The position numbers and the translations under genes were made by a program. Shown here piece after piece: positions 1 to 12,400 of a stretch of 64,000 bases of DNA (positions within the stretch are counted from its first letter, which is position 1; each line of letters starts with the position of its first letter). A model generated the notes under the pieces. The model was not told the origin of the DNA and did not search any database. It saw only the letters and a program-made list of their open reading frames with translations. The stretch is taken from NCBI RefSeq assembly GCF_020439865.1, contig NZ_JAGRPF010000006.1, positions 37,153 to 101,152 of the forward strand, read 5' to 3'. This DNA comes from Prosthecobacter sp. Its GTDB lineage: Bacteria > Verrucomicrobiota > Verrucomicrobiia > Verrucomicrobiales > Verrucomicrobiaceae.

Positions 1-400
1 GTCAATTTTCTTTCTCTGGCGACGACTCCTACGCTTGAAATCAGTGCGTTGGACGGTTCGCAGGCCACGTCGCTCAATTATCAAAACCAGGCCAACGTGC
101 TTACAAGAGCCACCAACTATGGGGTGCAGTGGATCGGGCAATTCGATGTCATCACCGGAGGAGAGTATTCATTCTTCGCAGGCACGGATGACGGCTCACG
201 GATTTTCATCGACGGGGTGCTTGTCTTGAACAAAGACGGAAGCACAGGCACGGTGGCCAGTGCGCCGGTTCAATTGGCGTCCGGCAAGCACGAAATCCGG
301 GTGGACTATGTGCAAGGCGGGGGCGGTGCTTCGATTAGAATTGACTGGTCTGGACCTGACACCTTTGGCCAGGAAACTGCGGCGCCGTTTGAGTTCTACA
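1..400 (+). other. PA14-like domain at the visible N-terminus of the giant protein
   Basis: The translation shows GTDDGSRIFIDG (about 181-216), preceded by a GxYxF strand and followed by HEIRVDYVQGGG and IRIDW. This is the usual PA14 core: a DDGxxxxIDG loop followed by a beta strand. PA14 is a beta-barrel carbohydrate- or ligand-binding insert common in secreted enzymes and adhesins. It probably lies near the true N-terminus, where it would bind glycan. Its left edge is cut by the window. Confidence 0.8.
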
Positions 401-3400
401 ACTTGCGGCAGGTGATGACAGGCGTCACCCAGGCCGAGACCAACACTGCTGCCGGTGCCAGCAATGCGATTTATCTGGGCAACGATGTGCATTTGACAGG
501 TGATGCCAGCATCAACTTGGTGGGCACCAATTTCGTGGCTGCAAAATTGGGCGCGCTGAAATTGGACACGGGTGTGACATTGTCGATTGCGTCGATCGAT
601 GTCCCTGGTCCGATCGGTATCGTCAGCAGTGAGATCACGGGCAATTCTGATGGTTTTGGTCAGACATTGCGGTTCGGTGGTACAGTGGGCTCGCCGACAC
701 TGTTTGGCGACAGCACGAACGGGCCGGGCACGGTGACGATGGCTTCCAACGCAAACGTGGCTATTGACGGGGTGGTCTCAGACGGCGGTCAGAATATGAC
801 CATTCTCAAAACGGGTGCAGGTCGTTTGTATTTCGGGGGCACTCAGGATGCGAACTCTCTCGGATCTGGCACGACGATTGAAATTCAGGGCAGCAATCTG
901 GTTCTGGTGGGCAGCACGGCGGCGGGCGCATACAATCCCATTGGTCAGGCGTCCATTGTCTTGAATGGTGGCGGTTTGGTTCTCGACTCGAAAGGGGCCA
1001 CGGTGACAGGGACGGGACCAACGTTTGCCAATTCGATCTCGGTGCAGCAGAACACGACAATCCAAAGTGTGGTCAATGCTGCCACCACCACGTTGGGTGG
1101 CACCGGCAAAACTCTGTCGATTGATGCAGGACTGAAATTGACCCTGGATGCCATTTCTGCCGGCCGATCCACCACCGATCCGGCGGCCACCCTGTTGATC
1201 GGGAGTGCGATCACTGGCGCTGCTGACACGCAACTGCTGATCCGTTCCACCCTGATGAACGCGGGAAGCCTGCTGGGGGTCGAGGCGACCAGTTTAAATG
1301 GTACGATTCCTGCGGCAGCGATCGCCAATTTTAGCTCTACGGTCACGGTAGCCAACACGGAGGGCCTGGCGCCTGGCGTGACTGTCACGGGGGTGGGCAT
1401 TACCGCTGGCACGACGATTGTTTCCGTCGACAGCCCCACCTCGTTCACGATTTCCCAGCCTGCGACCGTCACTGACACGGTGGCATTGACCTATGGCTTG
1501 GCTAAACCTTTGCTCAACTTTAACTTCAATACATCGGCACGTGGTATTGTAGCGTTGCGTGGAGACAATTCCGGCTTTTTGGGGGATGTGGACGTTGGCG
1601 CTGGCTCGATCCTCAGGGTGGAAGGGCCGCAGGGGCTCAATGGCAACAACGTCCTGTTGGGCAGCAACGGGAATTTGGCGCTGAGCACCGACGGGAATGG
1701 TTCCGCAGGGAATGAAACTTTCGACTACAATCTAAAAGTTACAGCTCTTGGCAATGCCACTCTGACAGTGGGCCGGTTGGGATCAGATTTTGCGCCCTAC
1801 TACACGTTGGCCGGCAACAAGCTTTCCCAGATCGACACGCTCTCCCTGCAGACTGGAATTGTTCGGGTCGTGAACAACAATGCTTATGGTTTGGAGGTTA
1901 CTGGAAACACCACGCTCGGGGGCGCCCCCACATTCATTGTCAACAATGCCACCACCTCGAATCTGCTGCCCGGACTGGAACTCAGCGGAGTTGTCTCGGG
2001 CGCGTCCACCTTCGTCAAATCCGGAAGCGGCACCTTGGCGCTGACCAATACGGGTAACAATTTTGGCGGTGGCTTCAACGTGAGCACCACGGCAACCTCG
2101 GGCACCGCTCTGTTGAAAACTGCGAGCACGGCTTCGCTGATTGTTGGGCAGAAGATCAGTGGTGCGGGCATTCAGTCGGGTTCTGAGATCACCCAAATCG
2201 TTGACGCTACCACCTTTGTCATCAACAAGACCATCACTCAGGCAAATCCCACCATCACGGTGACTCCTCTCATTGATGTTTCCCAAGGTGTTTTGGCCGT
2301 GGCCAGTGACCAGGCATTGGGTGACGCGGCCAACCAGATCCGGTTGAATATTTCCGCCACCTCCAATGCGGGCTTGAGAGCGATCGGGACATTTGGCACC
2401 AGTCGCACGATCATTCTGAACCAGATTAACAATGCCGTCGATGTCACTGCGGGAAATACGCTGACGATGAACTCGGCCTTCACGATTCCGTCCGCTTCAA
2501 ACAATCTGCAGAAAAACGACCGTGGCACCTTGGTGCTCACTCAGGCTCAGGCTGCCACGACCGGTGCATGGACCGGAAACCTGACTGTGGCCCAGGGGGT
2601 GGTTCGACTGCAGAACGCGGGTGCGTTGGGTGGTGCAGGATCAGGGGTGGGTTCGTTCAATTTCTCCAACAACACTGCGACCGGGGCCACGCTCATTGGC
2701 AATGTGGGAGCCGCGCTTGAACTGACGGGCGGTATCTCCGTGCCGGAGATGCTGGTGTTCACCCCTGGCAACAACGTTACCTCTGCCGGTATCAACGATG
2801 GCGGTGCCCTGCGCAGCGTGTCTGGAAACAACATCTCGACCGGAATTATCCTCTTCAATGGCGAGACCAGCGCAGACAACAACTCACGTGGAGCTCTGAT
2901 TTCCGTGGATCTGGGGTCCCACCTGGACATCCAGGGCACCATGATTGGGCGAGTCGGCTCAAGCGGGACCGGACGTGATTCTTGGTTCGCTCTGGGCGGC
3001 GAAGGGAACGGTACCATCAGCGGGACCATCCTCTACAATGGCAATTTGGCCAGCGGGGTCTTCTCCTTGATCAAGGTGGGCACCGGCACTTGGGAACTGA
3101 CCAATCTCAACGCGTTCTCCGGGCAGAACATTCATGTCCATGAAGGGACGCTGGCGGTGAACGGTGCAGGCACGCTGGGGGCTGGAAGTGGCACCGTTTT
3201 TGCGATGCCTGGTGGAACGGTCAAACTCGACAACACTGGCACCAACACCATTAACCGTCTGGCCAATCGCTCGCTGAATCTCTATGGGGGCAGGCTTGAC
3301 ATTCTTGGCAAGAGTTCGGCGACCAGCCAGGAAACCACCACTGGAACGCTGACTTTCAACACGGGGCAAAGTGTCATTACACTGACCGTCGGCGCCTCGG

Positions 3401-6400
3401 GGCAGTTGGATTTTACGACGGGTGCGGTTACACGTGGTTCTGGCAGCACGGTGCTCATTCGTGGCAGCAATCTTGGATCCGCAGCGGGAACAGGAGTCGC
3501 CACGATCCAAGCAACTGGCGCTGGCTATGCTTTCATTGGGCAGATCGGAGCCGCCAGCACTACCAACAAGGGCATCCTGCCTTATGCGATCATTGATTCC
3601 ACCATTGGCGGCTTGGGAACTTCCTTTGCCACCGCGGACAGCGTGACGGGAATTCTGCGCGCCTTGACCCCTGCTGAAATGATCACCACCCTGACCAACA
3701 ATCAGAGTGGTGTGGCGACGCCCATGAACATTTCGTTGTCCACAGATCAGGGATTTGGCGTGTCGGTGGCAGGTAACAGCATGACGGTAAACTCGCTCAC
3801 CCTCAATAGTGGTGGCGGCGTCAGTATTACCACAGGACAAACGCTGGTGTTGGACAGCGGTGGCGTGCTGGCCTTTGCCGGCAATGTGGGTATTGATGGT
3901 GGCAGGCTCACCACCACTTCCAACCGCGAGATGATCGTCCACTCCTTGGGAAATCTGAACATCACCAGCACCCTGAGCACCTTCTCAGGCGGTCTGACCA
4001 AGGCTGGAGCAGGTGTTCTCACTCTAGGAACTCAGAACTTCTACAACGGCATCACCCGGGTGAATGAGGGCAGGCTCAAACTGGACGGCGGTACCAACAC
4101 CATTTTCTGGAACAATGACTTCATCCTCCAAGGTGGGGAACTCGATCTTAATGGCGGCGTTCAGGTGCTGAACCGGCTGCGCATCGATGGCTCGTTTGCA
4201 CGCAACGCCAATCTGATTGCTGACACGGGTGGCGTGGTGATGAACAGCTTGATCGGTCCGGCAAACGTGGCGACTTTGGGCTTGGTCAACACGAACGGCA
4301 GCTTTTCTGGATCGATTTCCGGCAATGTGGCCATGGTGCTCTCCAATTCGGCAAACGGCTTCCAAGGTTGGAACATCTACTCCGGCAACAATTATACCGG
4401 TGCCACCATCATCAATGGCGGTCGTCTCCAACTTCTGGGAGAGGGGACTCTGAGCGGCACATCCTTCATAGAGATCAGTCAGGCCATGCTGCTGCTCTCG
4501 AACAACAATGCCACTTCGGTCATCAACCCTCAGATTGACAACCGGATCAATGATCTGGCGCCGATTCTCCTGCGTGGCGGCGTAATCCAGTATCGGGCGC
4601 GCAACGCGATGGAGGGTTTCGAGAATTTCGGGGCGTTGACGCTGGCGGAAGGCAACAGCCTGATCGACGTGGCGGAGCCTGGCTCTGGAATCAACAGTTC
4701 CACCGCCACTTTTGCCAGCCTCGTCCAGGGAAATCACGGCACACTACGATTCTTCAATGTGGACGGCACGCTCGACAATTCCCGCGCCAGGGTGTTTTTC
4801 AACACTCTGAACGGGGTCGCCACAACCAATGTGGGGGATGGTCTGATCAACAACATCATCGGGGGTTGGGCGGTGATTGACCGAGACTTTGCCAGCTACA
4901 CTCCGGGCACCGGGGTTGGTGCTCTGAATGGCGCAGGATATGCGGGCTACTCTCCCAATACCATTCATAATGGCACGGTCACAGACAACATCCGGATGAC
5001 TTTCCCAACCATCACGTCAATTGGCGTTGTGGGAAGCAACACTCTGACGGTGTCCAGCACGGCTGACTTGAGCCCAGGGGACCCTGTCTTGGGCAACGGC
5101 ATTGCAGCTGGTGCGCAGATCGACCAGATCCTCAGCCCGACGCAGTTTACCATCACGACCACGCTCGGTGCGGCCAATCCGACCCTGACGGTGCCTAGAA
5201 CTGAAACGCTTGTCGAAGATCGCACCGTTAACAGTCTTGCGATGGTCGTGTCCGGCCGGGCCACTCTCGATTTGGGTGGGCACACACTCAATGTGAACAG
5301 CGGAGGTCTCATTGCTTCCCAAGGGTTCGATCTCAGCTCGGCCACGGCCCAGGTGCTGAGCAGTTCGACTTCCAGTTCAGCAGTGGTACTCGGCAGCGTG
5401 CCCAACACCCTTGTGGTGGGTTCGACCTTGCTCGGTTCGGTTGTCACTGCCGTCAATGGAAACAACGTGACATTGGCGGGGAATGCGAGCGCCAATATTC
5501 TGGCGTCTTCGGTTGAGACTTATTCTACCTCAACGACCGGTTCCGTGTCAGTCACGAGCAGTTCGACTGGCAGCAAGGTGGTCAGCGTTGCCAGCGTGCC
5601 CGGCACACTGACGATTGGATCTACCCTTCTTGGAGCTACGGTCAGTGCCATTAACGGCACTACGATCACTCTGAATGCCAACGCCAATGCCACCATCTCT
5701 TCACCTTCGAGTCAGCCCTACAACACAGACATCAGTTCGGCCGTGACGGTGTCGGGCAGTTCCACCGGGAGCAAGAATGTCACGTTGGCCGCCCCCCCTC
5801 CGGGATCGCTTATCGTGGGTTCAACGTTCATGGGATCAACTGTTGCCAGCATCTCTGGCACTACGATCACCTTGGTGGACAACGCGTATATCAGTGTGAC
5901 TGGACTTTCGAACCAGGCGTTTGTCAGCAGTCTTGAAATGCCGATCAATATCCAGAACGGCAATCTTACGGCCGGAAGCGGAAATGCCGACCTCTACCTG
6001 CATGCAATTGGCTACATCAATGGTCTGGCAAATGTGTACAATCGTGACGTGAACGTCAGTGCGAACATCGTGGATAACGGCACCGGAAACGTGACGCTCG
6101 TCATCAACGGCTCGGAGGGCCGTGGCAGCACGGCCGGTGTCAGTGCCTTCCGCACCAATGAACTCACCTTGAGCGGCAACAACACCTACAGTGGCGGCAC
6201 CTATGTTAACTCGGGCTTTGTTGTGCTGAATTCTGCTGTTGGAAGAGCATTTGGTCTTGGTGATGTCACCATTACTGGTGGCGCCAGCACACTTGGCACC
6301 ACCTTCCAGGAACACAGCACCACCGTGGTGTTGGGTCGTTCAAGCCAGATCGCGGACACAGCCACCGTTTCCCTTTTGGGTGCAGCGACGCTGGAGCTCA

Positions 6401-9400
6401 ATGGATTCAACCAGACACTTGGTGGTTTGATCTTTAACAACACCGGCGGCAATACCCCGACGTTGCTCGCAGGCACAGGTGTCTTCACGCTCAATGGGAA
6501 CATCGACGCCAGTTCGGCAAACTTGGGGAGCACCTCGACAATCACCACCGGGCAGCTTGTCACCAAGATTGTGAATGGCAGCAACGACATCGTCGTCGGC
6601 AGCAGCGCCGGTCTGTCCCTGGGAACGGTGGTGACTGGTTCGGGCATTGCTTCAGGCACTTACATCACGGCCATCAGCGGCGATGGCAAAACGGTGACGC
6701 TCTCCGCTGCAGCCACATCAACAGGGAACAGCCTGTTGACATTCGGGACTCTTGGAACGGTGGATCTCGGTTCCTCGGATCGCACGGTCAACGTCAATCC
6801 TGTTCGTGTGACTTATGATGGAGGCAGCACTTATGTGAATCTGGCGCCGTTGCTCCCAGGCTTGAACATCACCGCCAATCTGACAGGTGCTGCGGGCACA
6901 GGTATCATCAAGACCGGTGACGGACTGCTGCAACTCGGCGGGGCCAGCACCTTTGATGGCGGGGTGGATCTTCAAGCAGGTGGCATTCTCTTTGGTGCCA
7001 GCAGCGTCTTCAACTCCGGCACGCTTGGACAGGTCTCTTCAGGTCCTATTGGTACCGGCATGCTGACGATGGCAGCGGGAACCTCGCTCCTGGCCAATGG
7101 CAACTGGAACATCGGCAACGATGTCACTGCCAACGGGGATTTTGCATTCGACAGCATTTCTCCCACAGGCAACAACCTGACACTCAGCGGCACCGTCACG
7201 CTGCCAAACACCGTCACGATCAATGTCATCAATCCAGGCATGACCGCCGCACTGAGCGGCACGATCCGGCGTGCTGGCAGCGGTGCCATTGTGATCACCA
7301 AAACGGGATTGGGCACCTTGTCATTGGGCGCGCTCGAATCCGGAGATACAATCACCTTGAACCTCAATGATGGAAATCTGGCGCTGCTCAACGACGGAAA
7401 CGGCACGGGTTCGAAAGAGGTGCTCGCCACGGGTATCACGCTGATTCCTGCCGGCCCGGTCAATGTTACCCTCGGTCGTTCAGCGACGAAATACGCTCCT
7501 CTGTTTCTCTCGGCATCAAACAAGACGCTGCAGATGGCCGCCTTTGCCATGAACGGCCCATTGATGGTTACGAACAACAACGGGTATGGATTGGAACTCA
7601 CCGGTGCAGCCACTTTGGGCAGCAATCAGATGATCAGTGTTGCCAATGCATCGAATTCCAACGTGATACAGGGCCTGACCTTCTCGGGCGTCTTATCGGG
7701 CACATCGGATATCACCAAAATTGGCAATGGCACCCTGGCCCTCACCAACAGTGGCAACAATTTCACCGGGACGATCGACATTCAGGCTGGTGTTGTTGCC
7801 GTTGACAGCGACGGAGCGCTTGGGAATGGCGCCAATCAGGTTATTCTCGATGTCAACGCAGCGACGGGAGTCGGCCTGCGCGCCACCGGCAGTTTTGGAA
7901 CAAGTCGGACGATCAAGCTGAACAAGGCTAGCAATGCGATTGAAGTTAGTTCGGGCAATACGTTGACCTTGAACACCGCCTTTGCTTTTGGATCGGCCAA
8001 CAATGCGTTGCGCTTGAATGACAATGGAACGCTGGTCCTTGCCGCCGCCAACAGTGCCTGGACTGGCGTGATGACTGTGGGATCTGGTGCTGTCAAAGTG
8101 ACGAACATCAGCGCGCTGGGCACGACCGCCGGTAACACGGTGGTAACCGGCACAGGGGCTGCACTGCAGATTGCAGTGGTTGGAACAAACACGATAGCAG
8201 AACCTGTGACCCTGAACGGTTCTGGCATCAATGGTGCTGGAGCGCTACAGGCTGTTTTGGGAACCAACACCATGAGTGGTGCTGTCACTTTGGGATCGGC
8301 CTCCTACATTGGTGCTGATGCTGGAGCCACGCTGATCCTTTCTGGAGCGCTTAGCAGTGCACAGGCTCTCACCTTCACCGGGGCGGGTAACATCAGCAAG
8401 ACGAGCACCGGATTTGGCGCAGTGAGTTCCATCACCAAGCAGGGCAGTGGCAACTTCACTCTGGGCGTGACCAGCGGGTCTTTTGGGGGAGGTCTGACGA
8501 TTGATGAGGGGACTTTCATCATCAACTCCGGCGTGACCATCGGTGGAACCGGAACGATCACTGTTCGGAACAACGGGGTTCTTGATCTCCAAGGTGGGCT
8601 GGCTCACATGTCTGGTGCGCGTGCACTCAGTCTGCAGGGGGGCAAACTTACGGTCAGTGGCCTGGCAGGTTCAGCTCAGGTGTTGGGGACACTGACGACG
8701 AGTCGCAGCCAGACCAACGTGATCAACTTGGCGGCCGGCACAGGCACAAACACCCTGACGTTCAGCAACTTGGTCCTGAACGGTGACTCCAGCCTCAACT
8801 TCACCGGCACGCTCAACAACACCACCAACCGGATTGCCTTCAGCACGACTCCAGGCATGACCAACAGCATCATCCAGCGTGCTTTGGTCAATGGTACGGA
8901 CTTCGCCACCTACAACGGCAGCGGCGGATCTGGAAACATCCAGGCCTTTTCCGCCTACAATGCCTCGAATAACATCGACAGTCTGGGGACGACAACAAAT
9001 GCAACGCTGCAGGTGTCGGCTACTCCGACCTTTGCTGGGACCACGAATCGCACGGCCAATGCCATCAAGATCAACGGCAGCGGCATCATCATCGGCAACG
9101 GCATCACCACTCAGGGGGCCACACTTTCCCTCACCGCGGGAGCTATTTTGAATGTTGGCGGCAACAACACCTTGGGTGTCGTGAGTGCGACCAGCCCTTT
9201 GCGCATTCAGTTCAATGCTCAGGCCTATGTGGCCGTGGCTGGGGGGACGACGCTCACCAGCAACAGTCTGCTCAATGGCACTGGTGGTTTTGTGAAAGAT
9301 TTGGACGGCACTCTGATCATCAATGCACCTGCCAACCGCGCGGGTGTGGCCAACGTCAGCGGTCAGACGCTTACTGGCAATTTTGTGATTGATGCCGGCA

Positions 9401-12400
9401 CGGTGAAACTCAATGGAGGTAACAATACGCTGACTCCCAACCAGTTTTTGATTGTGGCACCCGGAGCCACGTTGGACCTGAATGGAACGTCGCAGTTTGC
9501 GTTTGGGACTCGCGGAGATGGTGCGGCGTTGAAAGGCAATGCAGGAACCTTCACCAATAGCAGTGTCAGCGCTGCAGCTCTCATTCTCGGGGCTGACAAT
9601 GGTGGTTTCAACTGGGGAGGGGTAATCAAGGAGGAGTCGGGTGCTGGAGCCATGAGTTTCCTGAAAAGCAGCCCGCAACAGTACAACTTCCTCAACGACA
9701 ACACTTACACGGGTGCGACCGTGTTCGCCGGCGGCAACAACCTCCTCCTGGACGGCGGCAGGCTTTCGGGCACGAGTTCGATTGCTGTTAACTACGCGCT
9801 GCTGCGCTTGGATGACAATGTGAACTATGCGTTGGCAAACCGCTTGAACATCAATGCGGACATCACAATGCGTGGCGGCAGCCTGGTCTATGTTGGCCGT
9901 GCCCAGACGGAAACATCGCAGTCGGTCGGCAATGTGATTCTCGCGGAAGGCTACAACATGATCCAGTCGGCCAATGGTGGGACTGGCATCAATTCGGCGA
10001 CGTTGAACATCCTTTCGCTGTCACGTGCGCCGGGATCAACAGCGACGGCGCGTTTCCCAGACAACGGCATTGGATTGATTGGCAGCGTGGGCCGGATTTT
10101 GATTGGCGAACTCAATGGTGTTGACACAACCACCAACGCAGTGGGTGCGGGATTGACCAACAACCTGATTGGACCATGGGCCGTGGTGGATCGCGAATTT
10201 GCCAGTTACATTCCAACTCTGGGAGTCGGTCGCCTGAATCAAACGGGCTTTGCCGGTTACTCGACCAACTTGCTTACCGGACAGGGCGCCAACGCTCCTC
10301 TGGAGACGGACAACATTCGTTCCACGGGAAATGTGGGGCCGTTGTATGGCGACACCACGGTGAACACCTTTGCGTTGGTCAATCCGGGCGCAGCCCAGAC
10401 TACGGTCGATTTGGGGGGCTATCAGCTGACGCTTAAGGGTGGCGGCCTTCTGTTGGCCCATAGTGGAGACAACCGAGACATCAGCATTGTTAACGGCACC
10501 ATCACCGGTGGCACGCTCAACACGGCGAGTGATTTGTATGTTCATGTGCTGCCCTATGGGGGAACCAATCGCACGGTGACGATTGATGCGGCCATTACAA
10601 ACAATGGCACCGGGGCCGTGCGCATGATCATGTCCGGCAGCGATGGAGCTGCGAATCTGACGCTGAACGGTGTCAACACCTACACAGGGGGCACCGTGGT
10701 CAACGGGGGGGTGCTTATCATTGGTTCGACCGGTTCGATTGCCGGTGGGGGAATCACCATCAATGGTGGCTTCAATTCTGGCAGCGGTATTCTTGTTCAG
10801 AACCTGGGCGGGGTGATCGATTCGAGCAACATCGTCACGCTCAATGGTACCGGTCAGCTGGTGCTCGCTGGAGAGCAAACACTGCAGGGACTGGTCTTCA
10901 ACGGTACCGGCGGTGGCACCACCGTTCCTACGGTCAGTTCGGGTGAGGGATTGCTCACCATCGGCGCCGGCGGCATTGTTTCGAATCCGTTCAATCCGGC
11001 GAATGCGCCGCTGCTGGTGGGACGCATCGATCTAGGCACTTCAGCAAACACGGTCACCGTCAATACTTACGACTTCAACACCTTCACCAACTTTGCACCC
11101 ACGACGCCTGGCTTGATCATGGGAGGGGTGGTGGGATCATCCGGTGGTTTCACCAAAAACGGTGATGGTGTGCTTCAGATCAATCAGTCCACCTTCACTG
11201 GTGCGCTTAACGTGGCGGCGGGAAACATACAGTCCGGAGCCTTCAACAGCGGTTCACGTTTCGCGGACCTGAATCTCGGGAGCGTAACCTCTCTTAACTT
11301 GAACGGACAGGCGACTGTCTGGGGGTCTTTGGGGGGCAGCGGTTCGGTATTCAACAGCGTGGCCAACTCGCAAACGTTGTCGGTTGGTTTTAACAACGCC
11401 GACAGCATCTTCTCCGGCCAGATCAACCGCTTCAATGATGCCGTGCCGAACTCGGTCAATCTCATCAAGGTGGGAACTGGCGTGATGTCCATAACGGGCA
11501 CACAGAATGCGCTGAGCGGATCCAGCGGCACGGTCACCATTGCCCAAGGTACACTGGCCTACACTGGTGCGGGGAAGGCCCTGATGCCCACGCAGACCGT
11601 TCAAAGAGGTGGCACGCTCCTTTTGGACAACGTCACCACCAATGTTAACAATCGCCTGGCTTCGCCGCTTTCCGGGGCGGTCAATTCCACTCTCAATGTC
11701 AGTGGTGGAACGCTGACCATCTTGGGCAACAGCGGCGCCAATACCTCAGAACTGCTGACCACCCTGACGGTGGCCAATGGCGGTGGGGTGATCAATCTTG
11801 ATGCAAACGCTCTGCGCAACGTGACCTTGACCGTGACGACGCTTTCCGGCATCAGCACAGGAGGCTCTTTGCTGCTGCGCGGTGACATGAACGCTGTGGG
11901 AGTTACAGGTGCCCAGAATGGATTTGCCAATCTGGCTGTGGGCAATTTTCAAAACATTGCGGGGCAGGCGACCTCCGCGAATGGCAACGGGACCTTCAAG
12001 ATGATTGTCCGGCCCGACATCATTGCGGATTATTCCCTCACGGGGCTTGGGACTGCTTTCGCCGTCAAAGACTCGGTGTCCGGTTATGTGCGGCCTCTGG
12101 CAAACAATGAAATGCAGACCACCTTGGCGAATGCCTCGCAGGACAATTTCTCCCTTAGCTCTACCGGTGCGATCACCAACGGGTTTAGTTCGAACGTCAA
12201 CAGTCTGCGCCTGCTGGATGGGGGTGGAATTGGCTACTCCTCATCGGCGGGTTACTCCCAGGCGGCGTTTGGTCTCCAGACTCGTTGGGGTGGAAATATT
12301 GTCGCAGGTGGTGGTGGCATCCTCACCGAATTTGTGCGGACGGGGGGCATCTTGGCCTTTGAGGGCAACACTGGGATCACGACTCCGGGGCTCGGTACTT

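Noticed and set aside
2959..3942. Long antisense open frame (327 codons) opposite the giant gene, with many similar ones up to 30000
   Set aside because: These follow the strong codon bias of the Gly/Thr/Ser/Asn-rich giant gene. They have low-complexity translations, no motifs and no ribosome-binding context.
5341..5930. CRISPR array from regular repeats
   Set aside because: The repeats are coding, in frame and about 195 bp long, with no short spacer pattern.
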